A stretch of DNA of 13,609 bases from NCBI GenBank assembly GCA_007117945.1, contig SKTN01000027.1, forward strand, positions 1-13,609, in the 5' to 3' direction. Below, piece by piece: positions 5,554 to 13,400 of this stretch. A program made the position numbers and the translations under genes. Every line of letters starts with the position of its first letter. Position 1 is the stretch's first letter. The notes under the pieces are model-generated. The model saw only the letters and a program-made list of their open reading frames with translations. It ran no database searches and was not told the DNA's origin. This stretch comes from Nitriliruptoraceae bacterium. GTDB taxonomy: Bacteria; Actinomycetota; Nitriliruptoria; Nitriliruptorales; Nitriliruptoraceae.

Positions 5554-6759
5554 TCAGCCGGACGTGGCCGTCAACCGCGGATCGGCGGCGTCAGCAGCCT
5601 CCACCTCGTCACGGCGGATGCCCAGGAGGAACAGGATCGCATCGAGGTAGGGGACGCTGACCGCGGTGTCGGCCTGCTCGCGGACCACGGGCTTGGCGTT
5701 GAAGGCGATACCGAGGCCGGCGGTGGCCAGCATGTCCAGGTCGTTCGCGCCGTCACCGACGGCCACGGTCTGCTCCACGGGGACGTGCTCGGCGGCGGCG
5801 ATGCGCCGGAGCACCTCGGCCTTGCCGGGACGGTCCACGATCGTGCCGAGCAGCCGTCCGGTGATCACCCCGTCGACGATCTCCAGCTCGTTGGCCACGG
5901 CGTGGTCGATGTCGAGCTCCGCAGCCAGGCGGTCCGTGATCGCGGTGAACCCCCCGGAGACGATGGCCACGGTGTAGCCGAGCCGCTTGAGGGTGCGCAC
6001 GAAGGTCCGGGCGCCGGGGGTGAGGCGGACGGTGTCACCCACCTCATCCAGCACGCTCGCGGGCGTGCCGGCCAGCCGTGCGACCCGTTCCCTGAGCGAG
6101 GCCTCGAAGTCGAGCTCCCCGGCCATGGCCCGGGCGGTGATGTCGGCGACCTCGTGCTCGCAACCGGCGCGGGCAGCCAGCAGCTCGATCACCTCGTCCT
6201 GGATCAGGGTGGAGTCGACGTCCAGCACGACGAGCCGTTTGGCGCGCCGCTCCAGGTTCTGGCGCTGCAGCGAGACGTCGACGCGGTGCTCGCGTGAGGC
6301 GTCGACCAGGGCGGTGCGCATCCGGTCGAGGTCCCCGTCGAGCACGGTGAACTCGAAGGCGGTCACGGGCTCCCGGGCCAGGCGCACGATCCGGTCGATG
6401 TTGCCGCCCGCCCGGGCGATCGCGCCCGTGACCGCCCGCAGGGCCCCGGGGGGCAGCGGCTGGCCGATCACGGTCACCACGGAACGCACACACGGCGCCG
6501 GCGGGTCCTCCGCCTCCACCACCTCGAAGTCCAGGGTCAGCCCCTGCTCCCAGCCGTGGAAGAGCAGCTCCTTGAGCACGTCGTCGGAGCCACCGAGCCC
6601 GATGGACAGGTCCAGGGTCAACCGGCCGCGGACGACCACCTGCTCCATGTCGAACAGCTCCGCACCGGAGCCCTCGAGCACGCCGAGCAGCCCGGCGGTG
6701 ATCCCCGGCCGGTCCCGCCCGGTGCACCGCACCAGGATCGTCCGCGTGTGGTCCTCCAT
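5554..6759 (-). CDS. serB: Phosphoserine phosphatase with two ACT domains
   Basis: SerB removes phosphate from O-phosphoserine in the last step of serine synthesis. The 401-residue protein has two N-terminal ACT-type domains, about residues 7-80 (VRCTGRDRPGITAGLL) and 91-165 (VRSVVTVIGQPLPPG). These are regulatory amino-acid-binding modules, as in mycobacterial SerB2. The HAD phosphatase follows: nucleophile motif DVDST (180-184, Asp180 and Asp182), VSGG with Ser268, RPGK with Lys313, and GDGANDLDM with Asp336 and Asp340. All catalytic residues are present and the length is normal for the two-ACT type. No Shine-Dalgarno precedes the ATG; TAGGCT lies 8 bp upstream, so the transcript is probably leaderless. 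It is divergent from the aminotransferase gene. Confidence 0.96.
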   Translation of the reverse strand: MEDHTRTILVRCTGRDRPGITAGLLGVLEGSGAELFDMEQVVVRGRLTLDLSIGLGGSDDVLKELLFHGWEQGLTLDFEVVEAEDPPAPCVRSVVTVIGQPLPPGALRAVTGAIARAGGNIDRIVRLAREPVTAFEFTVLDGDLDRMRTALVDASREHRVDVSLQRQNLERRAKRLVVLDVDSTLIQDEVIELLAARAGCEHEVADITARAMAGELDFEASLRERVARLAGTPASVLDEVGDTVRLTPGARTFVRTLKRLGYTVAIVSGGFTAITDRLAAELDIDHAVANELEIVDGVITGRLLGTIVDRPGKAEVLRRIAAAEHVPVEQTVAVGDGANDLDMLATAGLGIAFNAKPVVREQADTAVSVPYLDAILFLLGIRRDEVEAADAADPRLTATSG

Positions 6760-6767
6760 CGCGGCCG

Positions 6768-6773
6768 AGCCTA
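6768..6773 (-). promoter_or_regulatory. Candidate -10 box for leaderless serB
   Basis: TAGGCT on the minus strand is separated from the serB ATG by 8 bases with no ribosome site. It faces an identical hexamer for the divergent gene 35 bp away, so the two promoters share the 57-bp gap. Confidence 0.5.
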
Positions 6774-6802
6774 GCGGTGGTCACGCCTGCAGCCGGCCCA
6801 CG

Positions 6803-6808
6803 TAGGCT
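6803..6808 (+). promoter_or_regulatory. Candidate -10 box for the leaderless aminotransferase gene
   Basis: TAGGCT lies 8 bases before the ATG at 6817 with no Shine-Dalgarno. The same hexamer and spacing precede serB on the other strand. Confidence 0.5.
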
Positions 6809-6816
6809 GCCGCGCC

Positions 6817-7995
6817 ATGGTCACCTCCAACCCGGCACTCACCCAGCTCGGCGGCAACCGGCTCGCGGGCGTGCAGACCCTGGCCAACCAGCTGCGTGCC
6901 GACGGGCTGCCGCTGTACGACTTCGCCATCGGCGATCCCGACGAGCCCACACCCGAGGTGATCCGCACGGCGCTGGTCGAAGCCCTCGGACCTGTCAGCC
7001 GCTACCCCACCGCGGCGGGGCAGCCGGCCCTGCGCACGGCGGTGGCCGGATGGTTCTCCCGCCGACACGGCGTGGACGTCGACCCCGACACCGAGGTGAT
7101 CCCGACCTCGGGCAGCAAGGAGGCGATCTTCCACCTGCCCCTGGCGGTGCTCGATCCCCAGGGTCCACGCCGGCACGTGCTGTGGGGTGAGCCGGGCTAC
7201 CCCACCTACGCCAGCGGCACGGTGTTCGCCGGCGGGGTCTCCGACCCCGTGACGCTCACCCCCGAGGCCGGCTGGCGCCTCTCGCTGTCACAGCTGCCAC
7301 CCGAGCGCCTGCAGCGCGCCTGCATCGCCTGGCTCAACCACCCCCACAACCCCACGGGCGCGATCGCCGACCTCGACTGGTACCGGGAACAGCTGGCCGT
7401 AGCCCGGGCCCACGACCTGCTGGTGGTCTCCGACGAGTGCTACCAGGAGATCTGGTTCGACGAGCCGGCGCCCTCGCTGCTCGAGGCCTGTGACGGCGAC
7501 CGCACCGGTGTGCTGGCCGTGGTGTCGCTCTCGAAGCGCTCGGGGATGACCGGCTACCGCTCGGGGGCGATCGTCGGGGACCCGGAGCTGATCGCGCGCC
7601 TGAAGGTCCTGCGCCCCCACGTCGGCACCGCCTCGCCCGACTTCGTCCAGGCCGCCGCGATCGCCGCCTGGAACGACCAGTCCCACGTCGACGAGCGGCG
7701 CGAGGTGTTCCGTGCCAAGCGGGCGGTGCTCCTCGACCACCTCGACCGGCACGGCATCGAGGTGTCCGGCTCCGAGGCCACCTTCTACCTGTGGCTGCGG
7801 GCGCCGGGCGGGGACGACGCCGCCTACGCCGAGGCGCTGCTGCACGAGCGCATCGTCACCTCCCCGGGCCGCGCCTTCGGCCCCGGTGGCGCCGGGTGGC
7901 TGCGCCTGGCCCTGGTACCCACGGTGGAGGGCTGCCGCGCCGCCGCGGCCGCCTGGGCCGCAGCGATCGAGGGTGGCCGGCTACCGCAGGCCTGA
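6817..7995 (+). CDS. dapC: Class I/II aminotransferase, likely N-succinyldiaminopimelate aminotransferase
   Basis: The product is a 392-residue PLP enzyme of fold type I. Visible elements are FAIGDPDEPTPE (37-48), the cofactor phosphate turn SGSKEA (98-103), NHPHNPTG with Asn178, SDECYQEI with Asp206 and Tyr209, the Schiff-base lysine Lys240 in SLSKRSGMTGYRSG, and the carboxylate-binding Arg363 in GWLRLALV. The SLSKRS..GYRSG and AWNDQSHV segments resemble succinyldiaminopimelate transaminases (DapC), which act in lysine and diaminopimelate synthesis. Other class I aminotransferases cannot be excluded from sequence alone. The transcript is probably leaderless. Its last 15 bases overlap the 3' end of the convergent DUF368 gene. 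I see no dap neighbour in the window. Confidence 0.85.
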   Translation: MVTSNPALTQLGGNRLAGVQTLANQLRADGLPLYDFAIGDPDEPTPEVIRTALVEALGPVSRYPTAAGQPALRTAVAGWFSRRHGVDVDPDTEVIPTSGSKEAIFHLPLAVLDPQGPRRHVLWGEPGYPTYASGTVFAGGVSDPVTLTPEAGWRLSLSQLPPERLQRACIAWLNHPHNPTGAIADLDWYREQLAVARAHDLLVVSDECYQEIWFDEPAPSLLEACDGDRTGVLAVVSLSKRSGMTGYRSGAIVGDPELIARLKVLRPHVGTASPDFVQAAAIAAWNDQSHVDERREVFRAKRAVLLDHLDRHGIEVSGSEATFYLWLRAPGGDDAAYAEALLHERIVTSPGRAFGPGGAGWLRLALVPTVEGCRAAAAAWAAAIEGGRLPQA

Positions 7996-9099
7996 GCGGC
8001 GTTCGCGCCGGCGCTGGACACGGCGCTGCACGGCGGAGGCCGACAACCCGCCCATGTAGACCAGGGCGAAGGCCGTCAGGCCGAGCGCGGCGGCCAGGAA
8101 GGCCTCGGTGCCCACGGGCGCCCCGAGTTCGGGCGATCCCCCGACGCCGGCCTCGGAGGGCCAGGGCCACAGCACCCGGACGCTGCCCACCATCAACCCG
8201 ATCAGCGCCGCCAGCACCAGGTCGTGGGCGCGGACGAGCAGCCAGTTGAGCACCGTGGAGAAGGCCGCGAGCCCGAGCACGCATCCCAGCGCGAAGATCG
8301 TCAGGACGCCGAGGTCACGGTCGGCCGCCGCCGCGACCACCGCCGGGTACAGCCCCATCAACAGCAGCAGGAAGGACCCGGACACCCCGGGAAGGATCCA
8401 CGCCGTCACGGCGACGGCACCCCCCAGCGCGAGGAACAGCAGGTTCGGTTCCTCGACCACGCCCGAGGTGAACCCCAGGGCGACGAAGGTGACCGCCGCG
8501 GCCAGCAGTGCGACACCGAGGTGGATGCCACCGGGCTCGCGCAGCCGACGGGAGGCGACCACCGCCGCGCCGAGTACCAGGCCGAGGAACACCGACGACA
8601 TCTCGACCGGCTGCTCCTCGAGCAGTGTCGAGAGGGGCCCCACGACGGTGAACAGCACCGTCATCATCCCGACGCCGAGCACCGCCACGAACAGCCAGTC
8701 GATGGTCAGCAGCGCCCGCCACGCGTCGCGGGGTCGGGCCCGTACCAGCAGGGAGAGGGTCCGCGCGCCCTGGCGGACGTTGGCCACCAGCCGCTCGTAG
8801 ATGCCGGCGACCAGGGCGACGGTGCCGCCGGAGAAGCCGGGGACCACCTCTGCGGCGCCCATCACCCCACCGGTGACGAAGGTGCCGACCAGCGCGGCGG
8901 GGCGGCGCATCGGAGCCATCGCCTCGACGGGACGTTCCCCGACGAGCTCCTCGAGGGGGAGCTCACCGTCGGGGATCTCGTCAAGGGGGTCGAGGGAGAT
9001 CGGGCCGTCGTCACCGCTGTCGTCGGTCACCTCCGCGCCAGCGCCCGCGTCATCACGGCGCTCGTGCGCCGGCTCGGGCTGCTCGTCATCGGTGGCCAT
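7981..9099 (-). CDS. DUF368 family polytopic membrane protein (PopT-type)
   Basis: The product is a 372-residue multi-spanning membrane protein of the DUF368 family. Members (PopT) have been implicated in returning undecaprenyl phosphate, the lipid carrier for cell-wall synthesis, across the membrane. Two related motifs mark the family's internal repeat: EVVPGFSGGTVALVAGIYERL (84-104) and AWILPGVSGSFLLLLMGLY (233-251). About eight hydrophobic segments follow residue 68. Residues 1-60 are acidic and hydrophilic (many Asp/Glu, DSGDDG, LDPLDEIPDGELPLEEL), an N-terminal extension I would expect in the cytoplasm. The C-terminus is very basic (QRRVQRRRERR). The start is the ATG at 9099 with GGAGG five bases upstream. 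The gene follows the ArsR-type gene by 89 bp on the same strand and overlaps the aminotransferase end by 15 bp. Confidence 0.9.
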   Translation of the reverse strand: MATDDEQPEPAHERRDDAGAGAEVTDDSGDDGPISLDPLDEIPDGELPLEELVGERPVEAMAPMRRPAALVGTFVTGGVMGAAEVVPGFSGGTVALVAGIYERLVANVRQGARTLSLLVRARPRDAWRALLTIDWLFVAVLGVGMMTVLFTVVGPLSTLLEEQPVEMSSVFLGLVLGAAVVASRRLREPGGIHLGVALLAAAVTFVALGFTSGVVEEPNLLFLALGGAVAVTAWILPGVSGSFLLLLMGLYPAVVAAAADRDLGVLTIFALGCVLGLAAFSTVLNWLLVRAHDLVLAALIGLMVGSVRVLWPWPSEAGVGGSPELGAPVGTEAFLAAALGLTAFALVYMGGLSASAVQRRVQRRRERRSGLR

Positions 9100-9188
9100 G
9101 GGTCCCTCCGACCGCCAACGCTACCCGGCGCGACCCCGGTGCAGGACGCGCACGGCCCCTGCGCCGGCCACCGGAACCCGCCCCGGCC

Positions 9189-9560
9189 TCAGGTCGCTGT
9201 GCGGAGCCCCTCGAGCTGCGGCAGGGTCCCCATCGGCTGCACCTTGGGCACGACGCTGGTACAGCTGCGGCCGGGCAGCGCCCCGTGGAGCGCATCCACG
9301 GCGCCGTCGGTCAGCAGGTAGCGGACCCGTCGTCCCTCCCGCACGGGGGTGACCAGACCGGCCTCACGGAGCACCTTGAGGTGGAACGACATCCGGTTGG
9401 CAGGGATGTCGAGGTCCTCCTCGAGGTCGCAGTGGCAGCGCTCGCCGCAGTCCGTGAGCCGGTCGAGGATGGCGAGCCGGCTGGGATCGGCGACGGCCTT
9501 GAGGAGCCGGAGCCGCGCGTCGACGCTGCTGTCGGTCAGGGTGGTCACGTCGGTGGACAC
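9189..9560 (-). CDS. ArsR-family transcriptional repressor with CxC thiol site
   Basis: The product is a 123-residue winged-helix regulator. VADPSRLAILDRL (23-35) starts the DNA-binding domain, NRMSFHLKVLREAGLV (55-70) is the recognition helix, and VREGRRVRYLLT (73-84) is the wing. The segment CGERCHCDLEEDL carries Cys38, Cys42 and Cys44. The CxC-DL pattern lies where classic ArsR has the arsenite-binding ELCVCDL helix, so As(III), Sb(III) or a soft metal is a reasonable but unproven inducer. Cys100 near the C-terminus is a possible further ligand. The start is the GTG at 9560; no strong Shine-Dalgarno is evident. It lies between mobB (119 bp upstream) and the DUF368 gene (89 bp downstream), all on the minus strand. 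The target could be its own promoter and the DUF368 gene. Confidence 0.88.
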   Translation of the reverse strand: MSTDVTTLTDSSVDARLRLLKAVADPSRLAILDRLTDCGERCHCDLEEDLDIPANRMSFHLKVLREAGLVTPVREGRRVRYLLTDGAVDALHGALPGRSCTSVVPKVQPMGTLPQLEGLRTAT

Positions 9561-9593
9561 GTCGTGTTCATCCCGGCTCCGGGCGGACGGACC

Positions 9594-9615
9594 CCGAGCC
9601 TGGCCTCGGAGGGTA
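9594..9615 (-). promoter_or_regulatory. Candidate arsR promoter with overlapping inverted repeat
   Basis: A TACCCT hexamer (9615-9610, minus) is followed directly by the inverted repeat CCGAG-N6-CTCGG (9594-9609), which would cover the transcription start. A repressor site at this place is the usual arrangement for ArsR autoregulation. The repeat does not match a known ArsR operator that I can name, and short GC palindromes are common here. Confidence 0.28.
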
Positions 9616-9679
9616 GCCCGGGGAAAGGACCGTGGGCCCGGGGGCGAAGGTCACCCGCCGGCGGGCCGAACCGCACGTC

Positions 9680-10306
9680 TCAGCCCCGTGGACCGTGCTC
9701 GCGACTGACCTCGATGGTGAGGTGGTCGGCGTCCTCGACGCCCCGCAGGGGGCTGGTGAGCCCCCGCAGGGTGCTGGCGACCACCGTGTGGGCGAACCCC
9801 CGCAGGGGCACCTCCCGACCGCCCGCCTCCAGGCGGACCACATCGGGCCCGAGCTCGGCCTGCCGCTGCTGGAGGTGGTCGAGGACCGTGGTGACGTCGT
9901 CGTCGGTGAAGCGCGCGCCGTGGCGGACCACCTCGAGCACCACGGGGTCAGCGACCTCCCGGGGCGCGTTGCCCGCAGCGGTCACGCGCACCTTGGGCCA
10001 GGCGCTCGCGCTGAAGCCCTCGAGCAGCACCACGTCGCCGCGCAGGCCCGTGAGCAGCTGGGGCAGGGGATCACCGCCACCACCCGTGAGCTCGATGCGC
10101 CCGTTGGGCCCGATGACGACCACGGGGTCGGCGCCCGCCGCACGGACCCGCTCGCTGTTGGAGTCGGGACGGCCCGGTTCGAAGCCGTGGGGTGCGTGCT
10201 TGACATAGGCGACGCGCAGGCCCTTGGCGACACCTGCGGCGGTGACCTGCTCGGCCAGCAGGGTCTTCCCGCTGCCGGAGTGCCCCACGAGGGCGATCAC
10301 GGGCAT
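9680..10306 (-). CDS. mobB: Molybdopterin-guanine dinucleotide biosynthesis protein MobB
   Basis: MobB is a GTP-binding protein that assists MobA in attaching GMP to molybdopterin to make the MGD cofactor of DMSO-reductase-family enzymes. The 208 residues begin with the P-loop GHSGSGKT (8-15), followed by AYVKHAPHGFEP (33-44), the PDSNSERVRAAGA region (47-59) and DVVLLEGFSAS (91-101). The MobB core ends near residue 145. Residues 150-208, with GGREVPLRGFAHTVV and LTSPLRGV, form a C-terminal extension beyond the short enterobacterial form. The start is the ATG at 10306 because CAGGAG lies six bases upstream; the open frame continuing to 10537 runs through the intergenic hairpin and the Mo enzyme gene and is rejected. 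It lies just downstream of the molybdoenzyme gene, which fits cofactor supply. No MobA is visible. Confidence 0.93.
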   Translation of the reverse strand: MPVIALVGHSGSGKTLLAEQVTAAGVAKGLRVAYVKHAPHGFEPGRPDSNSERVRAAGADPVVVIGPNGRIELTGGGGDPLPQLLTGLRGDVVLLEGFSASAWPKVRVTAAGNAPREVADPVVLEVVRHGARFTDDDVTTVLDHLQQRQAELGPDVVRLEAGGREVPLRGFAHTVVASTLRGLTSPLRGVEDADHLTIEVSREHGPRG

Positions 10307-10349
10307 GGCTGGCTCCTGGGAGGTGGCGGTCCCCCACCGGGGTGGATCA

Positions 10350-10388
10350 CGGTAGTGCCCGGGCGCCGAAGGCGCCCGGGCACTACCG
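10350..10388 (-). terminator. Perfect 18-bp hairpin between the Mo enzyme gene and mobB
   Basis: Bases 10350-10367 pair perfectly with 10371-10388 around a GAA loop. The structure begins 15 bases after the molybdoenzyme stop. No T-tract follows on either side, so it is either an actinobacterial-type I-shaped terminator or an mRNA stabiliser or processing element. A smaller hairpin, CCACC-GG-GGTGG at 10334-10345, follows it in the direction of transcription, before the mobB start. Confidence 0.75.
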
Positions 10389-10403
10389 ACCGGGTGGGTC
10401 CGA

Positions 10404-13400
10404 TCAGACCTTCTCGATCTGCACCCGGCTGTCGAGGAACACCGTGCCACCACCGGCGTTGTCCACCAGGGGCATGTCGTCGAGCACGTCATCGTTGCGC
10501 CGCATGGCGTCGTTGACGTTGAACCCGCGCTTGGCACGCCGGTCGTCGCCGTGGACCTGGTCCCCGTCGACGTTGGAGGCGGTCATGTTGTGCAGCACCG
10601 GGGAGTACTCGCGCCCACCGGCCACCGCGTCGATCGCGCCGCCGGTGATGGTCCACTCGCCCACGCCCTGCTGGGTGTGGCCGAAGTGGTGGGTGCCCGC
10701 CAGCACCCCGGGACGCACCCGCGGGCTGATCTTGGCGACCCCCTCCGCGGACCCGCTGCGCGAGGCGATCCGGACCCGGTCCCCCGTGGTGATCCCGTAC
10801 TCCGCGGCGTCACGCGGGTGGATCTCCACGTAGTTCTCGGGCATCGTCTCGATCGCCCAGTAGTCGTAGGCGGTACGCGCCTTCGTCCGGGTCGCGAGCC
10901 GGAAGGTCACCACGGTGAAGGGGTAGTCCGCGTCCTGCTCCGACAGCAGACGGCCGATGCCGTCCTCGGGCTCGCGGTAGGTCGCCCCACCCCAGCGGTC
11001 GCGGCCGGTCTGGGACTCCTTGGTGGTCGCCAGACCCTCGTGCCACATCTGCAGGGGCGCACGGTCGTCGAGCTCCACCCCGATGGTGTGCCGACCGTCG
11101 GCGTCCCAGGCGTCCTCGGGCGGGTCGAAGTACCCACCACGGGCGAGCACGGCCACGGCCCGTTCCCACTCCTCGTCGGTCATCACGTCGCGGTGCAGGG
11201 CCACGGGGAAGGTCGAGACGTACTCGATCTCCTCGGCAGGAGCCGGGTCCACACCGGCGTTGTGGGCGAAGTTCGCCACCCCGCGCACCGCGAAGTCCTC
11301 GGCCTTGAACAGCGGGAACCGCTGCCCGGCGTGGGGGCCCTCGGGGTCGCCGGGGATCGCGTCCTCACCGAAGCCGGGCAGGCCGAGCTTGAGCGCCGCA
11401 TCGATGAGGAAGTTCTCCATCTGCATCGGACGACCGTCGTCGATCCGACCCGTCAGGGGCTCCACCACGGGCTGGCGGATCGCCGAGCCCCAGGCGGTGA
11501 CGGCACCGACCTGCTGGCCCATGAACCCGTACTGTCCGTCCAGGAACATCACGTCCGGGACGATGTAGTCGGCGTAGATCGAGGTCTCCGAGATGGTGGT
11601 GTCCACGGAGATGAACAGCGGGATCTTGTCCGGGTCGGAGAAGGTGTCCTCGAACCGGATACCGCCGGGCACGGAGTGGCGCTGGTTGATGAAGTAGTTG
11701 ATCCAGATCTTGACGTCGTAGGGGTAACTCGAGTGGGCTGCCGCGATCGCCTCGGTGGTGATCCCGGCGTGGGTGAAGGGGAACCAGGGCCGGGTCGAGG
11801 GGTAGCCGTCACCGTTCTCCTCGAGCTTGCGCCGGAACTCCGTGGTGTCCTCGTAGGCGATGTCGCTGCGGGCGTCGATCCGCGAGACGTGGGCCCCGCT
11901 GACCACCGGTGCGTCCTCGATGGTGGCGAGGTCGTACAGCCCGCTGTTCCACCCGGGGCCGCTGGAGTTGCGGACCACGCCACCCTTCCAGTTCATGTTC
12001 CCGATCAGCATGTTGAGGCTGTTGATCGCGAGCCCCGCGTAGATGCCCTGGGAGTGCATGGTGGCCCCGCGGTAGCTGGAGGCCGTGGCCCTGCGACCGT
12101 GGCTGACGAACATCTCCGCGAGCCGCTCGATCTCCGCCGCGGGCACGTCGCAGAGCTCGGACCACTCCTCGATCGACCGTGCGAAGGCCTCGTCGCGCAG
12201 CAGCTGCAGTGAGGACTTGACCGCCACCTCGGTGCCGTCGGCGAGCTCGATGGTGTCCTCCACGTACAGGTCACCGGCGTCGACGTCGAGGTGGGTGGCG
12301 AGCTGGCCGCCGTTGCGCACGACGAACTCGTCGCCACCGATCCCGACGTCCTCGGCCCGGACGAAGTTGCCCCTGCGCTCGTGGTCCTCCTCGGTGATGA
12401 CGAGGTAGGCGGAGTTGGTCCAGGTGGGCTCGCCGTCGGCGTCGGCCGCGGCCCGGGAGGTGTTCTCCAGGTAGCCGACGTCCTCACGGCCGTGGTCGAG
12501 GATCCACTGGATCATGGCGAGCACCATGGCGGCGTCGGTGGCCGGCTTTATGCCCACCCACTCGTCGGCGTAGTGCCGGCCGTGGGGGACGTAGGGGTCG
12601 ACGAGCACCAGGTAGCCGTCACCGTCGGCGTGCCGGTTGGCGAGGATCGGCGCGGAGGTGTTGACCGCCGGCTTCCACCCCCCACCGAGGTTCACACCGA
12701 ACAGCATCATGAACTCGCCGTTGACGATGTCGCCGAACAGCTGGTTGGTGATCGAGACGTCCTCGACGTAGCGGCCGGTGGTCAGGTAGTTGGCCACGTA
12801 CCAGTTCATCTGGCACAGGTCGGTGTGGGAGACGTAGTTCGGCGAGCCGAAGGCCTCGAGGAAGCGCTGGATGAAGTTGCTCCGAGGCGTCTGGCCGCGA
12901 CCGGTGTTCCACACCAGCCCGTAGCTCTTGGGACCGAGCTCCGGAGCGTCCTCGTCGATGGGGGTCTCGTTGTCGTTGACGGCGCGCAGCCCCTCGATCT
13001 CGCGGTCCTCGCCGAGGTGGCTGAACAGCTGGCCACCCTCGACGACGTCCTCGAGGAGCTGGTCCCAACTGATGACCTCGAACTCGCCCGAGCCGCGGGG
13101 CCCGGAGCGCTTCAGCGGCAACCGGATGCGGTAGGGGTCGTAGAGGTACTGGATCCCCGACACGCCCTTCATACAGAGCGTGCCGTTGGTCCTCAGCGAG
13201 TCGTCGAGGGAGGTCTCGAAGGGGATCGGCTTGTTCATCGTCGACGCGGGGTGGAAGGGGTTGCCGAACATCTGGCGGACCTTGCCCTCGCCGTCGACCA
13301 GGGCGCGTGTCCCGCACCGTGCGTCACAGGACAGACAGATCGAGTTGACGACCCGGTCGGCCGTCGGTCCCGTCGGGGAGGGTTCGCGGGGGTTGTAGGT

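Noticed and set aside
8224..9321. Plus-strand open frame of about 365 codons, Gln/His/Arg-rich.
   Set aside because: It is antisense to the DUF368 gene and part of the arsR gene; a shadow.
9616..9665. GC palindromes (CCCGGG pairs and CCCGCCGGCGGG at 9654-9665) after mobB.
   Set aside because: They could form short stems, but such palindromes are frequent at this base composition and no T-tract follows; not enough to call a terminator.
10307..10537. Upstream extension of the mobB open frame.
   Set aside because: It passes through the perfect hairpin and the 3' end of the molybdoenzyme gene; CAGGAG six bases before 10306 fixes the start.
10551..12212. Plus-strand open frame of about 553 codons.
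   Set aside because: It lies wholly antisense to the molybdoenzyme gene, whose motifs are intact; no family resemblance was seen.
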